Assembly (NCBI GenBank): GCA_017620025.1
Contig: JAFZRF010000043.1
Coordinates: 1 to 64,000 of the forward strand
Source: Ruminococcus sp.
GTDB taxonomy: Bacteria; Bacillota; Clostridia; Oscillospirales; Ruminococcaceae
Direction: 5' to 3'
DNA: 64,000 nucleotides
The notes beneath the pieces are model-generated. The model made no database searches and was not told the DNA's origin. It saw only the letters and a program-made list of their open reading frames with translations. This document shows positions 31,738-42,095 of the stretch, one piece after another. The position numbers were made by a program, and so were the translations under genes. Each line of letters opens with the position of its first letter. Within the stretch, counting starts at the first letter, position 1.

Positions 31738-33630
31738 AATGATTTAGTAAACAGCGGAAATAAGGTCAGTCTGTCGGATCTGCAGCTTCCGGAGGATCTG
31801 AAAAAGCTGACGCTTCCTCAGTGTAAAGGATTATGCGTCGAGATCAGGAATCTTCTCATCAACACCGTTTCCAGGACGGGCGGGCATCTTTCCTCCAATC
31901 TTGGTGTTGTTGAGCTTACGCTTGCTGTCCACCGCAATTTCAATTCCCCCGAGGACAGGATAGTATGGGATGTCGGTCATCAGGCTTATGTCCACAAGAT
32001 ACTTACCGGGCGTGCAGACAGATTCGGTACACTCAGACAGAAGGACGGTATTTCCGGTTTCCCGAAGCCGGAAGAATCTGTTCATGATACCTGTATTTCC
32101 GGACACAGCAGTAATTCTGTCTCTGTTGCCTGCGGTATTGCAGAGGCGATGAAGCTGCAGGGAAGGAACAACTATACAATAGCTGTTATAGGCGACGGAG
32201 CCATGACCGGCGGTATGTTCTATGAAGCAATGAACAATGCCGGCAAGGAATCCGTCAGCAACCTCATCGTTATCCTCAACGATAACGAAATGTCTATTTC
32301 CAAGAATGTAGGTTCCCTTGCAAGATATCTCACGGAGCTCAGAAATTCCGAGAAATACCTTGATACCAAGCGAAAGGTCGAGCGCAATATCAACAAGCTC
32401 CCTGCTGTCGGTACGAAGATGGCAAAGGGCATCAAGAGAGTAAAGGACGCAGTAAAGTCTACTGTGCTCGAAACTACGATCTTCGAGGATATGGGATTTA
32501 CCTATCTCGGTCCGATCAACGGACATGATATTGACGATCTTGACGAAGCCATGAGAATGGCAAAGAAGATACATTCTCCCGTATTTATCCATGTACAGAC
32601 GAAAAAGGGAAAGGGTTATCCTCCTGCTGAGACAAATCCCGGAGAATACCACGGTATATCCCGTTTTGACATTGCCACAGGAAATCCCGAAGTCTCCGCA
32701 AGTGATTCCTATTCGAGTGAATTCGGAAAGAAGCTAACCGAGCTCGGAGAGCGTGACAGCAGTATATGCGCTATAACTGCGGCAATGAAATACGGTACAG
32801 GTCTCCAGTTCTTTGCAAGACGATTCCCGGAGCGTTTCTTCGATGTAGGAATTGCAGAGCAGCACGCCGTTACATTTGCCGGCGGACTTGCCTCAATGGG
32901 CATGATACCTGTATTTGCTGTATATTCCTCTTTCCTCCAGCGTGCCTACGATCAGCTTGTGCATGATATAGCTATCGGCGGGCTGCATATCGTACTCGGC
33001 ATCGACCGTGCAGGAATAGTAGGAGAGGACGGCGAAACTCATCAGGGACTCCTCGATATCCCGATGCTTACGACGATACCCGGAACAGTGATATACTCAC
33101 CGTCATCATATGCAGAGATGAAGCTCTGCCTGAACAAGGCGGTATTTGCTGACAAAGGCCTGGTTGCAGTACGCTATCCCCGCGGAAGCGAAGAAGGCTG
33201 CTGTTCTGAGATCACCGACACAACGGATCATGTATTCATAAAGGAAGCAGATTCGGATACGCTTATAGTATCCTACGGTCGCTGTTTCAATGAAGCGTTC
33301 AAGGCAAAGGACATTCTGAAAAATGACGGCATGACCTGTGATCTGCTGAAACTTACACGGATATTCCCGCTTCCCGGTGTGCTCTACAGCGAGCTTAAGA
33401 ACTATAAAAGGATAGTTTTCTTTGAAGAGGCTATGTGCTGCGGCAGTATTTCCGAAAAACTCGGTGAAATGCTCGAAGTCTCCGGATTCATGGGCGATTA
33501 CAGCCGTGTAGCGATAAAGGGCTTTGTGAAGCAGGCATCCGTAAAGGAATGTCTCGACCAGCTCGGACTGACTGCCGAAAGAATGGCTGAATACGTTAAG
33601 CAGAGGAGCGGCACAGATGGCGAGACTTGA
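31735..33630 (+). CDS. dxs: 1-deoxy-D-xylulose-5-phosphate synthase
   Basis: A 631-residue thiamine diphosphate enzyme that joins pyruvate and glyceraldehyde 3-phosphate in the first step of the MEP isoprenoid pathway. Visible are SRTGGHLSSNLGVVELT, the ThDP motif GDGAMTGGMFYEAMNNAG with the following Asn, the transketolase pyrimidine domain (DVGIAEQHAVTFAGGLA with the catalytic Glu) and the C-terminal domain after about 500. Together with ispA upstream it places two isoprenoid genes in one operon. The initiation region is unusual. It overlaps the tlyA-like gene by 14 nt. Confidence 0.97.
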   Translation: MNDLVNSGNKVSLSDLQLPEDLKKLTLPQCKGLCVEIRNLLINTVSRTGGHLSSNLGVVELTLAVHRNFNSPEDRIVWDVGHQAYVHKILTGRADRFGTLRQKDGISGFPKPEESVHDTCISGHSSNSVSVACGIAEAMKLQGRNNYTIAVIGDGAMTGGMFYEAMNNAGKESVSNLIVILNDNEMSISKNVGSLARYLTELRNSEKYLDTKRKVERNINKLPAVGTKMAKGIKRVKDAVKSTVLETTIFEDMGFTYLGPINGHDIDDLDEAMRMAKKIHSPVFIHVQTKKGKGYPPAETNPGEYHGISRFDIATGNPEVSASDSYSSEFGKKLTELGERDSSICAITAAMKYGTGLQFFARRFPERFFDVGIAEQHAVTFAGGLASMGMIPVFAVYSSFLQRAYDQLVHDIAIGGLHIVLGIDRAGIVGEDGETHQGLLDIPMLTTIPGTVIYSPSSYAEMKLCLNKAVFADKGLVAVRYPRGSEEGCCSEITDTTDHVFIKEADSDTLIVSYGRCFNEAFKAKDILKNDGMTCDLLKLTRIFPLPGVLYSELKNYKRIVFFEEAMCCGSISEKLGEMLEVSGFMGDYSRVAIKGFVKQASVKECLDQLGLTAERMAEYVKQRSGTDGET

Positions 33631-34408
33631 CGCTGAGCTTGTAGCAAGGGGTATAGCCCGCAGCCGTGAGCGTGCCAAGGAAATGATATCGTCCGGTGCT
33701 GTAACAGTCAACGGCCGTACAGCAAAGAAGCCGTCTGTCGAGGTATCCGGGTCAGATGATATAGTCTCCGCTGAACAGGAACTCTATGTCGGCAGGGGAG
33801 CCTTCAAGCTCGAAAAGGCTGCGGAGGTATTCGGTATCGATTTTACCGGAGCTGTATGTATGGATATCGGAGCTTCTACCGGAGGCTTTACAGAGTTCAT
33901 GCTTCTTCACGGCGCATCAAAGGTCTTTGCTGTAGATGTCGGACACGGGCAGCTTGCAGAGAGCCTGTGCCGTGACAGCCGTGTGGTAAACATGGAAGGT
34001 ACGGATATCCGTGATATAACAGCAGATGATATCGGCGGATGTGCTGATATAATCAGTGCAGATGTTTCCTTCATCTCACTTACAAAGATACTTCCTAAAG
34101 CTGCCGAGCTCCTTAAGAACGGCGGATGTGCGGCAGTACTCATAAAGCCGCAGTTTGAAGCCGGCAGGAGCGATATCGGAAAAAGAGGTATAGTAAAGGA
34201 CAGAAAGGTTCATCAGAGGGTATTGAGTGAAATTGATATGTTTTCACGTTCCCTCGGTCTGTTCCCCGCTGCATATACCTATTCCCCGGTAAAGGGCGGC
34301 AGCGGCAATATAGAATATCTGGTGAAGCTGGTAAAGGGCAGTGTTCCCGCAGAATCACCGGTACAGGACTTCCGCGGTCTCGTGGACGAGGCATTCGGGA
34401 ACCTGTGA
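33617..34408 (+). CDS. TlyA family rRNA (cytidine-2'-O)-methyltransferase
   Basis: A 263-residue protein with an N-terminal S4 RNA-binding domain (ARLDAELVARGIARSRERAK, about 1-60) and an FtsJ/RrmJ-like methyltransferase domain (MDIGASTGGFTEFML SAM loop, VDVGHGQLAE, ADVSFISL, and IKPQFEAG with the catalytic Lys). The TlyA/YqxC group 2'-O-methylates cytidines in rRNA in the species studied. The position between dxs and nadK-argR-recN is conserved in many Firmicutes. Confidence 0.93.
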   Translation: MARLDAELVARGIARSRERAKEMISSGAVTVNGRTAKKPSVEVSGSDDIVSAEQELYVGRGAFKLEKAAEVFGIDFTGAVCMDIGASTGGFTEFMLLHGASKVFAVDVGHGQLAESLCRDSRVVNMEGTDIRDITADDIGGCADIISADVSFISLTKILPKAAELLKNGGCAAVLIKPQFEAGRSDIGKRGIVKDRKVHQRVLSEIDMFSRSLGLFPAAYTYSPVKGGSGNIEYLVKLVKGSVPAESPVQDFRGLVDEAFGNL

Positions 34409-34422
34409 ACAAGGAGGATAAT

Positions 34423-35274
34423 ATGAAAGCAGCACTCTATCCGAATTTTCAGAAGGCGAATGCTCTTGAGTGTGCGAGAAAGACCTGCGATGTCCTTGAT
34501 GCTGCAGGTATCGAAGTGTATGTCAGCGGGGATTTCCGCAACGATTTTGCAGATAAACCCTTTGTACACTTTGAAGATATAAGCGAGTCGGCAAAGAACG
34601 CAGATTTTGTTCTTGCCATAGGCGGAGACGGTACGATTCTCCGCTGTGCGAAGTACCTGATCGGCTCCGATACAAAGCTGCTCGGTATCAACACCGGAAC
34701 ACTCGGCTTTCTTGCAAGCCTTGAAGCTGACCAGCTTGATAACCTCTTCCGCCTCAAGTCAGGCGATTACGAGATATCCGAGCGTATGACGCTTGATGTG
34801 ATATTCAGCGGCGAAGAAGGCGAAGTAAGGTATACCGCTCTCAACGAGATCGCTGCACGCTCAGGCAGCTTCAGGATATGCGACTTCGATGTGTACGCCG
34901 ACGGATACCTTACAGGAAAATACCGTGCAGACGGCGTACTGTTCAGTACCCCGTCCGGATCAACAGCATATGCGCTCTCAGCCGGAGGGCCGGTTATCGA
35001 ACCAGATCTCGAGTGTATTGAGATGACGCTGATATGTCCGCATTCGCTCTTCTCCCGGGCGACGATGTTCTCTCCGGGAAGAAGACTCACCATCACGGAC
35101 AAGACCCGTGGCGGTTCAATGGTAATAACGGTTGACGGAGATCTTGAACGGAAACTCGGAGAAAACGAGTCCGTTGAGATATGTCGCGGCCGGCACAATG
35201 TTAAATTCGTAAGTCTTATAGGCAACTCCTTCCACGAATCACTTTGCAGGAAGCTGTGCAGACCAATAAAGTGA
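34423..35274 (+). CDS. nadK: NAD kinase
   Basis: A 283-residue enzyme that phosphorylates NAD to NADP. The catalytic loop LAIGGDGTILRCAKYL holds the GGDG motif with the essential Asp; GINTGTLGFLASL (NE/D region) and TPSGSTAYALSAGGPV follow in standard order. ATG 34423 is preceded by AAGGAGGATAAT; the in-frame GTG at 34405 overlaps the tlyA-like gene and lacks a site. Confidence 0.96.
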   Translation: MKAALYPNFQKANALECARKTCDVLDAAGIEVYVSGDFRNDFADKPFVHFEDISESAKNADFVLAIGGDGTILRCAKYLIGSDTKLLGINTGTLGFLASLEADQLDNLFRLKSGDYEISERMTLDVIFSGEEGEVRYTALNEIAARSGSFRICDFDVYADGYLTGKYRADGVLFSTPSGSTAYALSAGGPVIEPDLECIEMTLICPHSLFSRATMFSPGRRLTITDKTRGGSMVITVDGDLERKLGENESVEICRGRHNVKFVSLIGNSFHESLCRKLCRPIK

Positions 35275-35281
35275 GGTAGTT

Positions 35282-35737
35282 ATGAAAAATCGCAGACAGG
35301 ATATAATCCTTGAAATCATCACAGAACAGCCTGTTGCAACACAGGATGCCCTTATGAAGCTCCTTGCAGAGCGCGGCATCAAAACGACCCAGGCAACTCT
35401 TTCGAGAGACATACAGCAGTTATCGCTCGTCAAGCAGCGTGACGTCAACGGAGTATACAGGTATACTCTTCCCGCTACAGCTGCTGCTGAGAAGAGTTTG
35501 TTTGCAGAATCGGTAATAGCTGTAGATTATGCAATGAACACTATCGTACTGAAATGCAAGACAGGTATGGCACCTGGTACTTGTGCTGCAATAGACTCAG
35601 TCAGCCACGAGGGCGTTGTAGGCACTCTTGCAGGTGACGATACAATATTCATACTTGTAAGAAGCGAAGCCGATGCAAAGAGGCTCTCAAAGAAGTTCCG
35701 CAGTGAACTCTTCCCGAATGCGGGCAAGGTACTCTGA
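35282..35737 (+). CDS. argR: Arginine repressor ArgR
   Basis: A 151-residue regulator with an N-terminal winged helix (about 1-65, with ATQDALMKLLAERGIKTTQA and TLSRDIQQL as recognition region) and a C-terminal hexamerising, arginine-binding domain (GTCAAIDSV, VVGTLAGDDTIFIL). It represses arginine biosynthesis and may activate catabolism when arginine is high. No arginine genes lie in the window; the argR-recN linkage is typical of Firmicutes. Confidence 0.96.
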   Translation: MKNRRQDIILEIITEQPVATQDALMKLLAERGIKTTQATLSRDIQQLSLVKQRDVNGVYRYTLPATAAAEKSLFAESVIAVDYAMNTIVLKCKTGMAPGTCAAIDSVSHEGVVGTLAGDDTIFILVRSEADAKRLSKKFRSELFPNAGKVL

Positions 35738-35770
35738 CGGATATATCAAAGATCGGAACAGGTAGCTGTA

Positions 35771-37435
35771 ATGCTGAAAGAACTCTATATCAGAAATCTT
35801 GCGGTCATCAGGGAAGCCGTGATACCGCTTGAAGGAAAACTGAATATATTTACAGGTGAGACAGGTGCCGGAAAATCTATTCTGATAAACGGTATAAATG
35901 CCGTGCTCGGACAGCGCACCACTAAGGACATTGTCCGTACAGGCTGCGAGAAGGCTGAGATATCTGCTCTATTTACCGGCCTGTCTGACGGTGTATGCGA
36001 AAAGCTTGACGAGCTCGGTATATCCCATGAAGACAACGAGATCACCATAACCCGTGAGATAAGTGCAGACGGCGGAAGTGTTGCAAGGATCAACGGCAGG
36101 GCTGTTACTGTTGCAATGCTCAGAGAACTCGGAGCATTGCTGATAAACATCCATGGTCAGCACGATAATCAGATACTCCTTGACAGCGAGAAACATCTGC
36201 ACATCCTCGATGACTTCGGCGGTGATGATACTCTTCTTGAAGAGTATCGTACAACATTCCGTGAGCTCCAGCAGATATCAAGAAGGCTCAGTGAGCTTAA
36301 GCGTCAGGAATCCACAAGGATAGAACGTACAAGATATCTCAATGAAGTCATAGCCGATATCGGCGAGCTCTCTCCGGAACCCGGAGAAGATGACAGGCTT
36401 GAGAAGGAGTATGCTCTTGCAAGGGATTCCGAGAAGACAATACTTGCTGTACGTGCGGCAGTACAGGCTCTTTCAGGTGAAAACGCAGCCGGTGAGATGA
36501 TTGTATCCGCCGAACAGGAGCTTGCACCGTATACCGAGAACAACGAACAGGCGAATGCTCTTTATGAAAGGCTGACAGCAGCCGAAATAGAGCTTTCCGA
36601 TATAGCATATGAGCTTGAAAAGCTTGCTGACAAGGTGGAACTTGACGGTCAGCGTCTTGAGTATCTCCGTGAACGAACAGCAGCGCTCAATAAGCTTAAA
36701 CGCAAGTATCTTCTTGACTGCGACGAGCTTGTAAAACTCTATGAGGATTCATGCGAGGAACTGTCAGGCTTTGACAGCAGCACAGACGAGATACGCTCAC
36801 TGACGGAAAAGCGTGAAGAACTGCTGCATACCGTTACCTCCAGGGCAAAGGCGCTTTATGATTACCGCGAAACAGTAGCAGAGCGCTTTGCAAGCCGCGT
36901 TACCGAGGAGCTTGAATTCCTGAACATGGCCGGAGTAGTCATAGCCGTACATCACGAGAAGGGTAAGCTTACCGTAAACGGCATGGATACGGTAGAATTT
37001 CTCATATCCGCGAACAAGGGCGAGGAACCAAAGCCGATATCCCGTATAGCATCAGGCGGAGAGCTTTCCAGGATCATGCTTGCACTCAAGAGCGTTATCG
37101 CCGACAGAGACAGTATACCTACTATGATATTCGATGAGATAGATACCGGCGTAAGCGGAAAGGCCGCTCAGAAGATCGGCATCAAGCTTCGTGAACTCGG
37201 CAGGGTGCGTCAGGTAATATGCGTGACGCATCTTTCACAGATTGCAATAATGGCAGATGATCATCTGCTTATTGAAAAGACAGTTCAAGACGGAAGGACA
37301 GAAACACACGTAACAAAACTGGATCTTCAGGGCCGTATATCTGAAGTTGCAAGGATCATGGGCGGTGAAGATCCAAGTAAGCTTATGCTTGAAAATGCAG
37401 AGGCAGAAATTAGAAAGGCGATGGGTAAGAAATGA
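35771..37435 (+). CDS. recN: DNA repair protein RecN
   Basis: A 554-residue SMC-like ATPase for double-strand-break repair. Walker A is FTGETGAGKSILINGINAVLGQ cut to its core GETGAGKS; two coiled-coil arms (about 150-370) surround a hinge; the C-terminal signature RIASGGELSRIMLALK and Walker B TMIFDEIDTGVSG complete the composite ATP site. Full length for the family. Its stop overlaps the start of the phosphatase gene (ATGA). Confidence 0.97.
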   Translation: MLKELYIRNLAVIREAVIPLEGKLNIFTGETGAGKSILINGINAVLGQRTTKDIVRTGCEKAEISALFTGLSDGVCEKLDELGISHEDNEITITREISADGGSVARINGRAVTVAMLRELGALLINIHGQHDNQILLDSEKHLHILDDFGGDDTLLEEYRTTFRELQQISRRLSELKRQESTRIERTRYLNEVIADIGELSPEPGEDDRLEKEYALARDSEKTILAVRAAVQALSGENAAGEMIVSAEQELAPYTENNEQANALYERLTAAEIELSDIAYELEKLADKVELDGQRLEYLRERTAALNKLKRKYLLDCDELVKLYEDSCEELSGFDSSTDEIRSLTEKREELLHTVTSRAKALYDYRETVAERFASRVTEELEFLNMAGVVIAVHHEKGKLTVNGMDTVEFLISANKGEEPKPISRIASGGELSRIMLALKSVIADRDSIPTMIFDEIDTGVSGKAAQKIGIKLRELGRVRQVICVTHLSQIAIMADDHLLIEKTVQDGRTETHVTKLDLQGRISEVARIMGGEDPSKLMLENAEAEIRKAMGKK

Positions 37436-37977
37436 AACTATTTGTAACAAGACACGGTGAGACCGAATACAACAAGAAGGATCTCATTCTTGGAACAACA
37501 GACGTACCAATGAATTTTACCGGTGCTGAGCAGGCAATGAGACTTGCCGGAACACTCAAGAAGATGGGAAAGGTAGACATCATCTACTGTTCACCGCTTT
37601 CAAGAGCCAAGGAGACCGCTCAGCAGGCAAACAGCATGACACTTGCTCCCGTGAAGTATGATAACCGTCTTCGTGAGTGGGATTACGGCGAATTTGAGGG
37701 ACAGCCCAGAAATGCCGAGGGCTTTACAGAAAACAAGAAGGAATTTGCTGCTCCTATGGGCCATACCGGAGAGCCGCTCCTTCATCTTTCACACAGAGTA
37801 TATTCTCTTCTTGATGAAGTTATCGCAAACTATGGTAAAACAGATAAAAACGTTCTTCTCGTGACTCATAACGGTGTATGCCGTGTTATTGAGACCTACT
37901 TCCACTATATGACTAATACTGAATTTGATAGCTGGTCCATGGATAACTGTCAGGTAATAGAGTACGATATAGATTGA
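37432..37977 (+). CDS. Histidine phosphatase family protein (phosphoglycerate mutase-like)
   Basis: A 181-residue enzyme of the branch that uses a phosphohistidine intermediate. The nucleophile motif is FVTRHGETEYN with H9, the second basic cluster is YCSPLSRAKETAQ, and VTHNGVCRV carries the second catalytic His. Members act on varied phosphoesters (alpha-ribazole phosphate, sugar phosphates); the substrate here is not determined. Coupled to recN by a 4-nt overlap. Confidence 0.9.
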   Translation: MKLFVTRHGETEYNKKDLILGTTDVPMNFTGAEQAMRLAGTLKKMGKVDIIYCSPLSRAKETAQQANSMTLAPVKYDNRLREWDYGEFEGQPRNAEGFTENKKEFAAPMGHTGEPLLHLSHRVYSLLDEVIANYGKTDKNVLLVTHNGVCRVIETYFHYMTNTEFDSWSMDNCQVIEYDID

Positions 37978-37993
37978 TTACCGGAGGTGCAAA

Positions 37994-39964
37994 ATGATCA
38001 TAGGCGTTGACTACTACCCGGAACAGTGCGACCGGACTCTCTGGGAGCATGACATAATCACAATGGCTCAGACCGGAGTTAAGGTAGTAAGGCTCGGTGA
38101 ATTTTCATGGTCGAGACTCGAACCCCGTGAGGGCGATTATGATTTTGAATGGCTTGATGAGATAATGAAGCTCTGTGCTTCGGCAGGACTTGGTATAATA
38201 ATGGGTATACCCACAAACTGTCCTCCTCTGTGGCTGTATGAATCCTATCCCGATATAGTACGTATCGGCGAGGACGGCAAACCTGTCCAGACAGGTGTCC
38301 GCGGCCACCGCTGCATCAATTCACCTGTATTCATTCAGCACGCACGTCGCATAACAACGCAGATAGTGCGCCGCTACAATGCCAACAGATCAATAGTTGC
38401 ATGGCAGATCGACAATGAGCTTGAAGCATATCCATGCACCTGTCCGGCCTGCCGTGACAAATTCCGTGCATGGCTGCTTGATAAGTATGCAGATGTTGAG
38501 ATGATAAACAAGGCATTCGGAAACGTAGTATGGAGCGGTGAGTACAACAACGCTTCGCAGATACAGCCTCCGACAGCCTATCCGAAAGCATGGCAGAATC
38601 CTGCACTCTGTCTTGAATGGTACCGTTTCTGCAACGACAGTATCATCAATTATGTGAAGGAAATAGCCATAACCATACGCAGGGAGTGCCCGAAGGCAGT
38701 GCTGACGACAAATACCTGCTTCAGCAGTAATACCCCCGATTTCTACAGACTATTCGGCGAGCTTGACTTCGTTTCCTATGACAACTATCCTCCGATCAGA
38801 ATGCCAGAGGATAAACAGCAGCCGTATTCTCATGCTTTCTACCTCGATCTTATGCGAGGTGTGCGTGAGCAGAAATTCTGGGTAATGGAGCAGCTCAGCG
38901 GCCCGACAGGCAGCTGGAGTCCCATGTCTCCCGCACCGCAGCCAGGTCAGCTGAAGGGTTATTCGCTTCAGGCTTTTGCACACGGTGCCGACGCAGTGAT
39001 TCATTTCCGCTGGAGGACAGCCCTTACCGGAGCAGAGATGTTCTGGCACGGTATTTTTGATCACAGCGGCAAGCCGAACCGACGTTTCACAGAGTTTTCC
39101 GACCTTTGCAGGATAGCAGGACGTCTCGGTATGCTCGAGCACACCGAGATAGTATCGGATATTGCGCTGCTGTATTCTCCCGAGAGCAGCTATGCTCTTG
39201 ATATACAGCCTCAGACCGCAGGCTTCAGCTATATGGAGCAGCTCCGCAGGTTCCATTATGCGTTTTCAAAGTACGGTGCAAATATCGATATAGTATATCC
39301 GGGAACAGATCTTTCAAAGTACAAGCTCGTTGTAGCTCCGTCACTGTTTGTGAACAAGCGTGCAGTGACCGAGAACCTCTACCGTTTCGTTATCAACGGC
39401 GGCACTCTTGTACTTACCTGCCGCACCGGAGTCAAGGACGAGCACAACAACTGCATCATGGACGATCTCCCGACAGTATTCAAGGAGCTTGTCGGCGCAG
39501 AGATATCCGAGTATGATCCTATAGGAGATATCAAACGTACTATGAGAGATTTCTCCGGCAGCGAGTACCCGTGTCTTGAATGGTGTGATATACTCCAGCC
39601 GACATCTGCAAGAGCGTATTCCGAGTATACAGACGGTTTCTACACAGGCTGTCCGGCAGTTACCATGAACCGCTACTGCTCAGGCGTTACCTATTATGTC
39701 GGAACGATAAGTACGCAGGAATTCTACGACGGTTTTGCTTCCAACCTCATGACACAGACCAAGATTCCGAAGCTGAAAGGACTTCCTCAGGGAGTTGAAG
39801 TAACAACACGTACAAACGGCAAGGAGGAGTTTATCTTCTTCTTCAATAACTCAGAGGAAACTGCCGAGATTTCGCTTCCAAAGTCCATGTACAGCCTCAT
39901 AAGCGCTACCGGCAAGGATCATCTTGTACTTGCGCCGTTTGAGACTGATATAGTGAGGAAGTAA
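37994..39964 (+). CDS. GH42 beta-galactosidase
   Basis: A 656-residue intracellular glycoside hydrolase; no signal peptide. The N-terminal (beta/alpha)8 barrel shows [10 protein letters not shown] at the start, the acid/base E142 in [12 protein letters not shown] (with the zinc-binding cysteines CTCPAC just after), and the nucleophile E299 in [14 protein letters not shown] trimerisation domain with a Rossmann-like fold (about 390-580) and a small beta domain follow, as usual for GH42. It would release galactose from short beta-galactosides derived from plant galactans or arabinogalactan. It lies in a housekeeping run rather than next to a transporter. Confidence 0.95.
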   Translation: MIIGVDYYPEQCDRTLWEHDIITMAQTGVKVVRLGEFSWSRLEPREGDYDFEWLDEIMKLCASAGLGIIMGIPTNCPPLWLYESYPDIVRIGEDGKPVQTGVRGHRCINSPVFIQHARRITTQIVRRYNANRSIVAWQIDNELEAYPCTCPACRDKFRAWLLDKYADVEMINKAFGNVVWSGEYNNASQIQPPTAYPKAWQNPALCLEWYRFCNDSIINYVKEIAITIRRECPKAVLTTNTCFSSNTPDFYRLFGELDFVSYDNYPPIRMPEDKQQPYSHAFYLDLMRGVREQKFWVMEQLSGPTGSWSPMSPAPQPGQLKGYSLQAFAHGADAVIHFRWRTALTGAEMFWHGIFDHSGKPNRRFTEFSDLCRIAGRLGMLEHTEIVSDIALLYSPESSYALDIQPQTAGFSYMEQLRRFHYAFSKYGANIDIVYPGTDLSKYKLVVAPSLFVNKRAVTENLYRFVINGGTLVLTCRTGVKDEHNNCIMDDLPTVFKELVGAEISEYDPIGDIKRTMRDFSGSEYPCLEWCDILQPTSARAYSEYTDGFYTGCPAVTMNRYCSGVTYYVGTISTQEFYDGFASNLMTQTKIPKLKGLPQGVEVTTRTNGKEEFIFFFNNSEETAEISLPKSMYSLISATGKDHLVLAPFETDIVRK

Positions 39965-39965
39965 C

Positions 39966-40400
39966 ATGAGGATAGTATTGCAGAGAGTTACTTCTGCCTC
40001 AGTCACTGTAGACGGCAAGGTCTGCGGAAGCATTGGCAAGGGCTATCTTGTACTCCTCGGAATAGGAGCAGAGGATACTGAGGCTGAATGCCGACGACTT
40101 GCTGACAAGATGATAAACCTGCGTATCTTCTCGGACGAGAATGACAAGATAAATCTTTCGCTTGCTGATGTAGGCGGAGATCTTCTCGTTGTATCGCAGT
40201 TCACACTCTATGCTGACTGCCGCAAGGGCAACCGTCCGAACTTCACACAGGCAGCCAAGCCAGACCACGCCGAGGCGCTATACAACTACTTCGTTGAGTA
40301 CTGCCGGAGCAAGGGAAAGCATACCGAAACAGGAATATTCGGCGCTGATATGAAGGTAGAACTGTTAAACGACGGTCCTTTTACCGTTATACTTGAATAA
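39966..40400 (+). CDS. dtd: D-aminoacyl-tRNA deacylase
   Basis: A 144-residue proofreading enzyme that removes D-amino acids from tRNA. The two active-site motifs are present: [17 protein letters not shown] (SQFTL) and the cross-subunit GPFTVILE (NxGP-T, here NDGPFT). The start lies 2 nt after the GH42 stop. A terminator-like hairpin follows. Confidence 0.96.
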   Translation: MRIVLQRVTSASVTVDGKVCGSIGKGYLVLLGIGAEDTEAECRRLADKMINLRIFSDENDKINLSLADVGGDLLVVSQFTLYADCRKGNRPNFTQAAKPDHAEALYNYFVEYCRSKGKHTETGIFGADMKVELLNDGPFTVILE

Positions 40401-40405
40401 TAATC

Positions 40406-40435
40406 ACACCTCCGTCAATACTTGTACGGAGGTGT
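40406..40435 (+). promoter_or_regulatory. Hairpin that is both terminator-like and hides the next ribosome site
   Basis: ACACCTCCGT (40406-40415) pairs perfectly with ACGGAGGTGT (40426-40435), followed by TTATTT. The right arm contains GGAGGTG, the only ribosome site for the gene starting at 40442, and the left arm contains its complement CACCTCC. It may limit both read-through and translation of the penicillin-binding protein gene. Confidence 0.75.
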
Positions 40436-40441
40436 TTATTT

Positions 40442-42055
40442 ATGCGTAAATTCGGAGAAGACCGGATACTTGTCCTGACGGCAGGATTTTTTATGTCATT
40501 TGTTCTGACCGCTGCAAATTATTATCGTCTTGCATCACAGATGTCTGAGGAGGCTGTACAGGTTGAAGCAGAGCGCTCAGACCTGACCGTATCGGCGGGA
40601 GAGTGCCAGGGTACGATATATGACAGGAATATGCAGCCTCTTGTGAACAGAGAAAAGAAGTATGTCGCCGTAGCTGTTCCTTCAGCTATCGACTGTGAAG
40701 CAGCCGCTTCTACAGCATTAGACCGGGAATCTTTTCTTCACAGCTGCGAAAAAGGCAGGCCTTTCACATACGAGTGCAAGGCGGAAACTGAGGAATCAGA
40801 CGGCCTTACGGTGTTTGCTGTTCCGGAGAGATACAGCAGTCATCAGCTTGCTCAGCACATTATCGGATATACATCTGAGGACACAGGTGTCAGCGGGATA
40901 GAGTATGCCTACGATGCTATACTTCGTGGCAGCGGTTCGGAGAACAGCGTAACCTATGCAGTTGACGGCTCAGGAAGAGTAATGCTCGGCAGAGGCAAGA
41001 CAGTGATAAGAAGCCGCAAGCAGGATACAGGAGTAGTACTCACGGTAGACAGCCGTATTCAGGAGCTCTGCGAAGAATGCGGCAGCAGTATAAAAAAAGG
41101 CGTTATAGTAGTATCTGAAGTCGATACCGGGGAGATACTTGCACTTGTAAGTCAGCCGGGATACAGAATTGATGATATAGGCGCTGCACTTGATAACGAA
41201 GAACTGCCTCTTATCAACCGTGCGCTGTATTCCTACAGTGTAGGCTCGGTATTCAAGCTTGTAACAGCCTGCGAAGGGATTGAAGAGGGATGGCAGAACG
41301 GAGTATACGAATGCACCGGCAGTGAGAATATCTCAGGCCAGCTTTTCAACTGCCATAAATATGACGGGCACGGCCTGCAAACCATGACCGAAGCTCTTGT
41401 GAATTCCTGCAATACCTATTTCATCAGTCTTAGCCGAAGTCTCGATGTACAGCGTTTCCGGCAGCTTGCATCTGATTTCGGATTTGGCAGGGATAATATG
41501 CTGTGCGCCGGCATGGTATCGTCGGCGGGAGTCCTTCCCACAACAGAAGAACTCCTGATTCCGGCCGAGCTTGCAAATTTTTCGTTCGGTCAGGGCAAGC
41601 TTACAGCTACACCGATACAGATAAATCAGCTTACGGCAGCAATAGCAGGCGGCGGAGAACTTCACCCTCTGACTCTTGTAAAGGGGCTGACAAGTGACGG
41701 CAGAACAATTACCAGTGAAAAACGCATCCCGGCCACCCGTGTAATAGACAGATTTACCGCAGCTGACATCAGGGATATGATGGTATCGGCTGTAAAGGAT
41801 AACAAGAAATCGAATGCCTATGCAAGGGGTATCCATGCCGGCGCTAAGACTTCAACAGCGCAGACAGGACGCTATGACAAGAACGGAGAGGAGCTATGTC
41901 ACGGCTGGATAACCGGTTTCTACCCTTCAGAATCACCGGAGTTTGCCATAACGGTGCTTGCAGAGGACGGCGGTTACGGCAATGAAGCAGCAGCACCTGT
42001 ATTCAAAGCGATAACCAAAGGCCTCAAAAAGCTTTCTCAGGTTGACACAAAGTAA
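40442..42055 (+). CDS. Penicillin-binding protein transpeptidase (PBP2/SpoVD-like)
   Basis: A 537-residue membrane-anchored transpeptidase. One membrane helix (about 10-28) is followed by a dimerisation-like region (GTIYDRNMQPLVN) and the penicillin-binding domain with all three motifs: S269-V-F-K272, S322-C-N324 and K469-T-S. It would cross-link peptidoglycan outside the membrane. The KTS in place of KTG is a common variant. It lacks PASTA domains and is short for the class, more like divergent sporulation or elongation PBPs of Firmicutes. Expression is probably shaped by the preceding hairpin. Confidence 0.88.
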   Translation: MRKFGEDRILVLTAGFFMSFVLTAANYYRLASQMSEEAVQVEAERSDLTVSAGECQGTIYDRNMQPLVNREKKYVAVAVPSAIDCEAAASTALDRESFLHSCEKGRPFTYECKAETEESDGLTVFAVPERYSSHQLAQHIIGYTSEDTGVSGIEYAYDAILRGSGSENSVTYAVDGSGRVMLGRGKTVIRSRKQDTGVVLTVDSRIQELCEECGSSIKKGVIVVSEVDTGEILALVSQPGYRIDDIGAALDNEELPLINRALYSYSVGSVFKLVTACEGIEEGWQNGVYECTGSENISGQLFNCHKYDGHGLQTMTEALVNSCNTYFISLSRSLDVQRFRQLASDFGFGRDNMLCAGMVSSAGVLPTTEELLIPAELANFSFGQGKLTATPIQINQLTAAIAGGGELHPLTLVKGLTSDGRTITSEKRIPATRVIDRFTAADIRDMMVSAVKDNKKSNAYARGIHAGAKTSTAQTGRYDKNGEELCHGWITGFYPSESPEFAITVLAEDGGYGNEAAAPVFKAITKGLKKLSQVDTK

Positions 42056-42095
42056 GTATTATGATAGAATAACAAGGAAAGGGAGGAGGAGAGAT

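Noticed and set aside
31831..32652. A 273-residue minus-strand frame inside dxs
   Set aside because: Antisense shadow of a certain gene; composition (many His, Cys, Ile) is unlike a real protein.
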